DNA from: Gottfriedia luciferensis
Lineage (GTDB): Bacteria; Bacillota; Bacilli; Bacillales; Bacillaceae_G
Assembly (NCBI RefSeq): GCF_001712755.1
Contig: NZ_MDKC01000023.1
Span: 277,789-341,788, forward strand
Direction of reading: 5' to 3'
DNA length: 64,000 nucleotides
Made by a program: the position numbers and the translations under genes. Positions 8,420-15,192 of the stretch are shown here, piece after piece. The first letter of the stretch is position 1. Each line of letters begins with the position of its first letter. The notes under the pieces are model-generated. The model was not told the DNA's origin. It searched no databases and saw only the letters and a list, made by a program, of their open reading frames with translations.

Positions 8420-11275
8420 TTACGAACTTCCTTTCTCTTTACATATATATTCATATGGACAATAAATACAATACGCTCCCGCTTTTTTATTAAACTGCTT
8501 ACTAATAATATTATTTATTGTTTGTTCTATTTCTGCTGTTACAGTATTACTCTTTATTTTCGTTTGTTGTTTAAAATACCAACTTCTGATTTCGTCCATT
8601 TCTTCAATTAATTCATCACTATCTACTTTAGCAGTAAATAATAGAAAATGTTTTAAATTGCTTAAATTATAGCTCTGAGTGTATCCATTATTAAACTTTA
8701 CTTGTAATTCTTTTAGAATCTTTACCGTAATTCCATTTATATTAATTTTGTTTTCAATATTTTTTAAATTGAACGCAATTAAGATACTTTCCGGATTATT
8801 AATCCCATTAAGATATTCATTTTTAAATAATAATTTATTAAACAGATCCTCAACATTTCGTCTTACACGCAGTTTTATATTTTCCCATGATCGTCCGTTA
8901 ATAGGAAATGCTTCATGAATCGAGTTTACCGCTTCACTGATATAAGAAAAAATATTACTTCTTATTTTATTAATATATTTACTTCTTAAATAACCAACTG
9001 ATTGATTTTCTTCTAACTTATTCTTTTCTACTAACAGCTTAATTGTCTCCTCGTATAAACAAGAACTTATATAAAGCATTAATTGATATTCATCCTTATA
9101 TGCGCCATTACTTAATTCTAAATTTTTATAATAAAATCGTCTTGGACAATATTGATAAATTGCCAAATCTTCTAATATATACTCATTTTTAGAAAGGTTT
9201 TTATATTCTATATTTGCTTCTCTACTCTCATTATTGTCATTAAAGTTATCTACTGGATTTTTGAGAACATTGTATACTATAAGTTTTTCCTCAAGAGTTT
9301 TTGCAGATTTGTTTTCTAATTTATTCTCTTCCTCAATACCGAACACTTTAGAAATATCGTGTAAATAATGAGAATGCTTAAGTTCTTTTCCATCATCTTG
9401 AAGAGCATACGAGATAATTAATTTCTCTGAACAAGCATTTATTGCCGAATAAAAATAATATAAATAGACATCTAAATAATATCTCTCTAACTCTTTATTG
9501 TTTTTAAATTTTAAATTTGTATATTTATTAAAAACATATCTCTCATAGTCTAAAGTCTTCAGCCAATTTCTACTCTGACCAGAAGGATACATATCTTGAG
9601 TAAATTGACATAAAAATACGTATTTATAATTAGCATAATTTACTGTATTTGGAGTAGTAACTAGTACACTTCTCTTGATAATATCTCCATTTTTATATTC
9701 AGGCAATATTTCCTCGTCTGGTTCCTCTTGATCAATTAACACTCTTCTTAAAATACTTCCGAACTCTTCAGAAGAAATTAATATATTTTCCTGATTAGTA
9801 ATATTTTCTAGAATATTTTTCAGTCTAAGTAAAATAATATCAGAAATATGGATATCTGATTTTATTTCAAAATATTCAACTAAAACATTTAGATGGCTAT
9901 TGATAGTTTGATCCTTTATTGCATAAAGATCTCTATAAATTTCTTCTATTAAATTGATGAAGTTCATAAATATCTCTAATTCATGATCATCAATATCTTT
10001 TAATGGGTGATATTTATCATGTTTGATATTAGACACTTTATTCTTTGATGTAATTAATTCATTAGTTTTAAGTTTCCAATCATTTAGATTATAACAGTCT
10101 AAATAAAAAGCTTTTATTGTTTCAAAAATTTTCTTACTTTCTAGACTATTTTTTAATATTTCACCATTCAGTATCTCTTCAAAACGACTTTTGTCTAAAT
10201 ATGTTTCTGACTCAAAAAGTTTATCAACAAATATGCTATATAAATTTGCTATTGCTCTTCCCTCTTTTAATTTACTTACTGATTTTTTAGGCAAATTTGA
10301 TATTAGTCCATAAATTTCAAATCTTTCTCTAAATGAAGCTCTCAGTTCAAGTGCTTTTGGTGATATAATTACAATCTCTTCCTTTTTTGCTTGTTGCATC
10401 TTTAGCAAAAAAGAAATTTGCTTAACAATCCAATCCATTTCCTCTTCAGTTGTATTGAAACGATTAATAGTTAATGATCCGTCTAATTTCGACTGTTCTA
10501 CTTTATCACTCAATAAATTTGATTTTAAATTTTGAATAAAAAATTGATTACTTCTTACCTCATCTACTGAAATCCAATCTTTAAAGTCGACATATTTATC
10601 AAACGTATGCTTTATAGCATTGAATACTATTTGATTTGAATCTTTTTCTATTGGGAGAAATATTGTTATTTTTTTATTTAGATCATTAAAACGATTTAAT
10701 AATTGATGATGTTTTGGCAAAAATGGTAAGAATGCACCATCAAATATTACTTCATCTACATTTTGAAATTCTTCTTTAGAGAAAATCTCATAAACTAATT
10801 TTCCGAAATCATTTTTTTGCTTTTTTTCAACTTCCTTTATATATTTTTCATATAATTCCAATGCCATTGTAAACTTTTGATTTGTATTAATTTTTTTAAG
10901 TTCATTAACCTCTATACCAAGTAACGACCATTCTATAAAAATATCAACTAAATCTGGTATTACAGATAACCAAGCATCATTATTTAGATTAATACTTTCT
11001 TTCATTAATCTAACAATTAATATTTGCATTTCACTTTTTGTCAGGACATTTTGATTTTCTTTATATACATTATTTTTTATAAATTCATTAAATTCATGAA
11101 GCTGAATGTTACTATTATCATTTTTAATATTTACCCCTAATTTCTTATAGAATAATTCACGTTGTCTATATAAAATCATAGTTGGTACAATATGAATAAT
11201 ATTAGTCTCAAAGTTTATATTTTTTTTTAAATACGTCTCTGCTTCATTAGTTTCTCTAGTACAGATTACGTTCAT
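8420..11275 (-). CDS. AddB-like protein with Fe-S cysteines, nuclease motif not evident
   Basis: A 951-residue protein resembling AddB/PD-(D/E)XK family exonuclease subunits. The N-terminal part looks like an inactivated helicase fold (IIHIVPTMILYRQRELF in place of a Walker A). The four cysteines of an AddB-type iron-sulfur staple are present: C710 in YQYCPRRF, and C936, C939 and C945 in AYCIYCPYEYIC. Between them, where AddB has GRIDRID and DYKTG-like catalytic residues, I read NGITVKILKELQVKFNNG, without the expected D...E/D-x-K. The nuclease may therefore be dead while the cluster remains. It is the first gene of a two-gene operon with the helicase and is divergent from the second dndD-like set. 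Confidence 0.78.
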   Translation of the reverse strand: MNVICTRETNEAETYLKKNINFETNIIHIVPTMILYRQRELFYKKLGVNIKNDNSNIQLHEFNEFIKNNVYKENQNVLTKSEMQILIVRLMKESINLNNDAWLSVIPDLVDIFIEWSLLGIEVNELKKINTNQKFTMALELYEKYIKEVEKKQKNDFGKLVYEIFSKEEFQNVDEVIFDGAFLPFLPKHHQLLNRFNDLNKKITIFLPIEKDSNQIVFNAIKHTFDKYVDFKDWISVDEVRSNQFFIQNLKSNLLSDKVEQSKLDGSLTINRFNTTEEEMDWIVKQISFLLKMQQAKKEEIVIISPKALELRASFRERFEIYGLISNLPKKSVSKLKEGRAIANLYSIFVDKLFESETYLDKSRFEEILNGEILKNSLESKKIFETIKAFYLDCYNLNDWKLKTNELITSKNKVSNIKHDKYHPLKDIDDHELEIFMNFINLIEEIYRDLYAIKDQTINSHLNVLVEYFEIKSDIHISDIILLRLKNILENITNQENILISSEEFGSILRRVLIDQEEPDEEILPEYKNGDIIKRSVLVTTPNTVNYANYKYVFLCQFTQDMYPSGQSRNWLKTLDYERYVFNKYTNLKFKNNKELERYYLDVYLYYFYSAINACSEKLIISYALQDDGKELKHSHYLHDISKVFGIEEENKLENKSAKTLEEKLIVYNVLKNPVDNFNDNNESREANIEYKNLSKNEYILEDLAIYQYCPRRFYYKNLELSNGAYKDEYQLMLYISSCLYEETIKLLVEKNKLEENQSVGYLRSKYINKIRSNIFSYISEAVNSIHEAFPINGRSWENIKLRVRRNVEDLFNKLLFKNEYLNGINNPESILIAFNLKNIENKININGITVKILKELQVKFNNGYTQSYNLSNLKHFLLFTAKVDSDELIEEMDEIRSWYFKQQTKIKSNTVTAEIEQTINNIISKQFNKKAGAYCIYCPYEYICKEKGSS

Positions 11276-11307
11276 ATTACAGTTATTACCTCCTAGTTAT
11301 TATTTTT

Positions 11308-11333
11308 ATCTTATAATATAATAGTTATAAGAT
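11308..11333. promoter_or_regulatory. Inverted repeat in divergent promoter region (possible operator)
   Basis: ATCTTATAA (11308-11316) and TTATAAGAT (11325-11333) form perfect 9-base arms around an 8-base spacer. They lie between the divergent AddB-like gene (start 11275) and the small gene at 11383. The position would let one factor control both units; DndB-type regulation is possible but not shown. A second, shorter repeat (ATTGAA/TTCAAT) is at 11345-11363. At this AT content, some such repeats occur by chance. Confidence 0.4.
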
Positions 11334-11382
11334 AATTTTACTAAATTGAAATAAAAATTCAATGTATTGAAGGAGCTAATAT

Positions 11383-11586
11383 ATGGAATTTACAGTGGAA
11401 GAGAAAGAATTATTAAATAAAATTGTTAGTAAACATAATATTCCGGCAAAATATTTAGAAAGTCTAATTAAATTAGAAAAAGGATATTCTGACAAGAATA
11501 TGGCAAGACGTGTAGGAATTTTTAAAGAAATGGATGAATTTATTAAATATTGGGCAATAGAAATGAGTGAAAAAAATGATATTTGA
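11383..11586 (+). CDS. Small protein preceding DndD-like gene
   Basis: A 67-residue, charged, probably helical protein (VEEKELLNKIVSKHNI, then LIKLEKGYSDKNMARRVGIF). An AAGGAG site ends shortly before the ATG at 11383. It is the first gene of a three-gene unit, and the following dndD-like ATG at 11576 lies inside its last codons, so the two are coupled. I recall small proteins of this kind beside DndD-type ATPases in modification clusters, but could not search for them. By position it may be an adaptor of the ATPase. No catalytic motif is visible. Confidence 0.75.
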   Translation: MEFTVEEKELLNKIVSKHNIPAKYLESLIKLEKGYSDKNMARRVGIFKEMDEFIKYWAIEMSEKNDI

Positions 11587-13582
11587 GTATATTAGGTTCC
11601 ATAACTATCGTCCATATTATGGCACACAAACAATTTATTTTACGGAGAAGAACCCAAAATTTTCACCTTTTAATCAAAATATTGTTCTAATAGGCGGATT
11701 GAATGGTGCAGGTAAAACTTCTTTAATAAATGCCATTTTTGTATGTCTTTATGGTAGAAGATTCTTCAGTAAGAAAGAGTATTCTAAGATCCTTGAAACA
11801 GCTATTAATAAAAAGTTTCGCATAGAAGGTGGTACCGAATCTACAATTGAGCTATGTTTTAAAGATAGTTCCGGTGTTTATATGATCGAAGTAAAGTTTT
11901 TTCAAACTCGTACTGGGATTGAAGACGAAATTACTTTATATACTATAGATGTTGATGGACAAAAAATCAAATCATCAACAACTTCTGAAGAATTCATCAG
12001 TTTTATTGACAAAAAAATTCCTAAAGAAGTCTCTCAATTTTTTATTTTTGATGCAGAAAAAATTAGAGATTTAGTTGGTCAACACGATGCAAAAGAAACA
12101 ATAGACGCAATTCAGAAAGTAGTTTCTTTAGATTTATATAGAACTCTATCTAAAGATTTATTACATCTTTTTAACACTGAAACAAAAAAATTAGATAGTT
12201 TAGTAAAAGATGATGACCTAACAAATATACAAAAAAGATTAGAAGAGATTCAAAATATATTAGAAAATAATGATAATAAAATAGAAGAAATAAAATTAAA
12301 TACTGAAAATCTCTATGAACAAAAAAACAATTTTGAAAAGGCAAAAAGACAAAAATTTATATCGACTAGTCTTTCAAAACAAAAAATATCAAAAATTCTA
12401 GGTGAAAAAAAAGCAAATTTAAAATCCTTTCAAAAAGGAATAGAAGCATTTGCTAAAACAGATTTACTTAAATTAATTTTGAAAAGACCTATAGATGATT
12501 TAAAATCACGTCTCCAAAAAGAAAAAGAATATCAAAATGTTCTTAATCAGAATAAGAGTGCATTTAAAAGCTACGAATCATTTGCAAATGAACTAATGCA
12601 AATTCAAGTGGATCCTCCGTTAACTAACGAGCAAAAGCATCAATTATATGAGTCAGGAAAAGGGATTTGGAAAAGACTTAATAACATACGTGAAAGAATG
12701 ATAACTGAGGATTTAACTGTAATTCATGATCTATCAGATGGTGATTATAGAAGAATTATTAGTTACCCAAATTCAACTACAAGTAATTTAAGTAAGTTGT
12801 TAGATGATCGTTACAAAACTGAGCTTGAAATTACAAAATATGAAAATCAATTAGAAAGTGCTCCTGAAGAGGTAGATACTACAATTGAAGATAGCAAAAT
12901 TAGAGAAATAGATAAAGAAATTGTTAATCAACAAACTAATAAAAAATTCTTATTAAGAGAATCGAATAAACTTAAAGATGAACAAGGTAAATTAACAAGG
13001 GAATATACAGTAAAATTAAAAGCTAGGAATGAAAACTCTGATGTTGTACACAAAGTTGAATTAGTGAAAAATTTATTATCAGCAACCGATGAGTTTATTT
13101 CAGAAGTTACTATTTTAAAAGCAAAGCTATTAAAAGTCGAAATAGAGAATATTTTAAATATTTTATTTAGAAAAAAAGACCTTAATAGAATAGAATTTGA
13201 TTCAAAAGATTTTACTTTACGTATTTTTGATGAAGATGATAGAGAAATAGACCTAACTTCAAGATCCGAAGGTGAGAAACAACTTATTGCTTTGGCCATG
13301 ATTTGGGCACTTACAAAAGTAGCAGGAACTAAAATGCCATTTGTAATAGATACACCACTTGCGAGATTAGATAGTATTCACAGAACAAATTTAGTTAATA
13401 GCTACTTTACTAAATTAAATGAACAGGTGATCATACTTTCTACTGATACAGAAATAGATGAAAGATTTATGAAGGATCTAGAGCCTCATCTTGTAAAATC
13501 ATATGTATTGGAACACGATGACGAAGAGGAGTATACAAAAATTCGTGAAGGCTACTTTGAATTTGCTGGAGGTGTATTATAA
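11576..13582 (+). CDS. Second DndD-like SMC/Rad50-type ATPase
   Basis: A 668-residue DndD-family ATPase, clearly different from dndD at 1777. Walker A GLNGAGKT is at residues 41-48, a coiled-coil middle spans roughly 190-500, a signature-like SRSEGEKQ begins at 562 and Walker B MPFVIDTPLARLD near 587. The signature serine-glycine pair differs from the usual LSAGEK of the first copy, while the D-loop ARLD is kept. GAGTGA five bases upstream favours the ATG at 11576 over a GTG at 11567. It sits between a small gene and a DndE-like gene, divergent from the AddB/AddA-like pair. It could be a paralogous modification ATPase or, as I think more likely, the sensor or motor of a restriction arm. Confidence 0.88.
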   Translation: MIFEYIRFHNYRPYYGTQTIYFTEKNPKFSPFNQNIVLIGGLNGAGKTSLINAIFVCLYGRRFFSKKEYSKILETAINKKFRIEGGTESTIELCFKDSSGVYMIEVKFFQTRTGIEDEITLYTIDVDGQKIKSSTTSEEFISFIDKKIPKEVSQFFIFDAEKIRDLVGQHDAKETIDAIQKVVSLDLYRTLSKDLLHLFNTETKKLDSLVKDDDLTNIQKRLEEIQNILENNDNKIEEIKLNTENLYEQKNNFEKAKRQKFISTSLSKQKISKILGEKKANLKSFQKGIEAFAKTDLLKLILKRPIDDLKSRLQKEKEYQNVLNQNKSAFKSYESFANELMQIQVDPPLTNEQKHQLYESGKGIWKRLNNIRERMITEDLTVIHDLSDGDYRRIISYPNSTTSNLSKLLDDRYKTELEITKYENQLESAPEEVDTTIEDSKIREIDKEIVNQQTNKKFLLRESNKLKDEQGKLTREYTVKLKARNENSDVVHKVELVKNLLSATDEFISEVTILKAKLLKVEIENILNILFRKKDLNRIEFDSKDFTLRIFDEDDREIDLTSRSEGEKQLIALAMIWALTKVAGTKMPFVIDTPLARLDSIHRTNLVNSYFTKLNEQVIILSTDTEIDERFMKDLEPHLVKSYVLEHDDEEEYTKIREGYFEFAGGVL

Positions 13583-13981
13583 TTGGCAATTGGTAAAGCA
13601 AAACTATCTAAACAAGGATTTGAAATTTTAAACGAAATAATGGCCGAATTCGATTTACCTGCTACAAATCAAAGACCAGACACCTTAAGAATTGCATTTG
13701 CAAAGGGTTTAGTTTCTGATAAAAATGTAGAAGTACCAACAGTAGCAAGTGAAAAATCTGATTTTGAATTCCCTTTAAGTGTAATTACAAAAGATGATTA
13801 TTTACTATATAAGCATTTAATTATTAATAAAGTTGGTAAAGCACTTGAAGAAAAGGATATAGAAAAATTTATTTTATTTTTTGTAGAAGATGGTTTACAG
13901 ATAATGAAATCTGAGGTAAACCAATTATCTGGAATGGATAATTATTTACTTTTTCTTGTAAACTCCCATACTACTAAATAG
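13583..13981 (+). CDS. Second DndE-like protein
   Basis: A 132-residue protein beginning MAIGKAKLSKQGFEILNEI with a TTG start directly after the TAA of the preceding gene. GGAGGTG in the end of the dndD-like gene is spaced about eight bases from the TTG, which supports this start. The N-terminal half (FDLPATNQRPDTLRIAFAKGL) has the pattern of DndE; the rest (DDYLLYKHLIINKVGKAL) is comparable in shape to the first DndE but shares little identity. Position after a DndD-like gene mirrors the dndD-dndE order of the main operon. Its role is probably DNA binding within the same complex as its upstream neighbour. Confidence 0.78.
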   Translation: MAIGKAKLSKQGFEILNEIMAEFDLPATNQRPDTLRIAFAKGLVSDKNVEVPTVASEKSDFEFPLSVITKDDYLLYKHLIINKVGKALEEKDIEKFILFFVEDGLQIMKSEVNQLSGMDNYLLFLVNSHTTK

Positions 13982-14514
13982 TTAAAGAGTAATTAATGTT
14001 TCATCCTTCACTTTCTGTGTGTATTTTTAAATAAATTAAGATATATAATTTATTTTGAAATAAGTTTTATCTAATTTTTTTAGAAAATAAAATAACATAA
14101 GTCGTGTAAAAATTTAAAATGATATCCTGAAAATCAGGATATCATTTTAAATTTATTTTCTATAAATCCCTCAATTTTTTTGGCTCATAGATTCCTATTT
14201 TTAATTACTTTATAGTCCTCAATTAGGCATTAAATGTGATTTTGATACTGTTAACCTTTTCTATTAACACAGTTAGGTTTGGTATCAAAAATAGTAATCT
14301 TTATTGAAAGACATCCAATAACCTCTTAGCTGAAGAGGTTTACTTTTTAACTCATTTATCAACTTTTTATTTGAATCATTAAATTTAACTAACTTTTTTT
14401 AAAAAAATTTTAATATATTCAAAAATATGTATTTAATTATACGTAGAACCCCAGATAATATTCTTATCTCATTTCCACTTTCCATATTTTCTTAGGGAAG
14501 TACTAAATTTTAAT
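13982..14514. other. Intergenic region between Dnd-like and HNH/ATPase systems
   Basis: No gene is supported here. The region holds the strong hairpin at 14110-14154 and weaker stem-forming sequences: AACCTCTT...AAGAGGTT near 14320-14341, and TTTGATAC/GTATCAAA pairs near 14240 and 14285. Base composition is very AT-rich. It separates convergent transcription units (the dndE-like gene and the HNH gene). Confidence 0.6.
14110..14154. terminator. Perfect 21-bp-arm hairpin between convergent genes
   Basis: Arms 14110-14130 and 14134-14154 are exact reverse complements around the loop AAA, with ATATCCTGA at the core. It lies downstream of the second dndE-like gene and faces the convergent HNH gene. 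T-rich flanks suggest a bidirectional terminator; the unusually long perfect stem is noted as a finding. Confidence 0.7.
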
Positions 14515-15192
14515 TTAAATAATACACATTTCCTTTAAATACTCTCTAATTATGAAAGAAAATTCCTTTTTAGGATGAGATTTTTCTATAATAAATTTCT
14601 TTATACTCTCTTTTTCTTCCACTCCATCAGGAATCATACTTAAAGCATATACTAATTGAGATATTTCATCTAATAATTCTTTTCTCTTTTCATATAAAGG
14701 TAGTCTATTAATGTTTAAGATATTATGGGTTTTTATAGCTCTTAAATCCTTAGGGATAGGAAGTACAAGTGCCCTTAGTCCATAAAAATGATTCAATGGA
14801 TCATCTACATATGGATTAATAAGAGGTAACGCAGGATCATAATATATACCTTTCCCACTTGTATTACACTTACTACAGGCTAATGTTAAATTGGTCCATT
14901 CAAAGGCAAGATCTGGACGAGTTCTTTTAGGATATATGTGCTCAATATCTCCTGGGCTAATATGAATTATTTTACTCTCACAATAAGCACACTTTTCCTC
15001 TGTCTCTTTGACCAATACTTTTTTAATGGTGTGATGTCCATATTTACCTTCGATGGATTTAGGAATTTTCATACCTGGGATACGGTTGTATATGTTACCT
15101 TTTTTTGTGAAATGAGCAAGATAGTCTTTTGTCCATTGCTCTTCATTTTCTCTTAGCTTTTCAGGTTTTTCTTTCTTTTCCAGTTGGATCAC
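14515..15192 (-). CDS. ptuB: HNH endonuclease, PtuB/TIGR02646-like
   Basis: A 225-residue HNH nuclease. Zinc-type cysteine pairs are C68/C71 (CAYC) and C106/C109 (CSKC), the catalytic-type histidine is H85 in DIEHIYPKR, and N101 lies in WTNLTLAC. The pattern with PLINPYVDDP after the second pair is that of HNH proteins paired with OLD-type ATPases, as in Septu PtuB. Its GTG start at 15190-15192 overlaps the last codon of the upstream ATPase gene, so the two are coupled. The HNH protein is presumably the effector and the ATPase fusion its controller. The family call is good; the symbol depends on the Septu interpretation. Confidence 0.85.
   Translation of the reverse strand: MIQLEKKEKPEKLRENEEQWTKDYLAHFTKKGNIYNRIPGMKIPKSIEGKYGHHTIKKVLVKETEEKCAYCESKIIHISPGDIEHIYPKRTRPDLAFEWTNLTLACSKCNTSGKGIYYDPALPLINPYVDDPLNHFYGLRALVLPIPKDLRAIKTHNILNINRLPLYEKRKELLDEISQLVYALSMIPDGVEEKESIKKFIIEKSHPKKEFSFIIREYLKEMCII

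Noticed and set aside
1..13981. Whole Dnd region as a BREX or DISARM system
   Set aside because: No PglX, PglZ, BrxL or DrmA/B/C-type genes; DndC motifs identify phosphorothioation.
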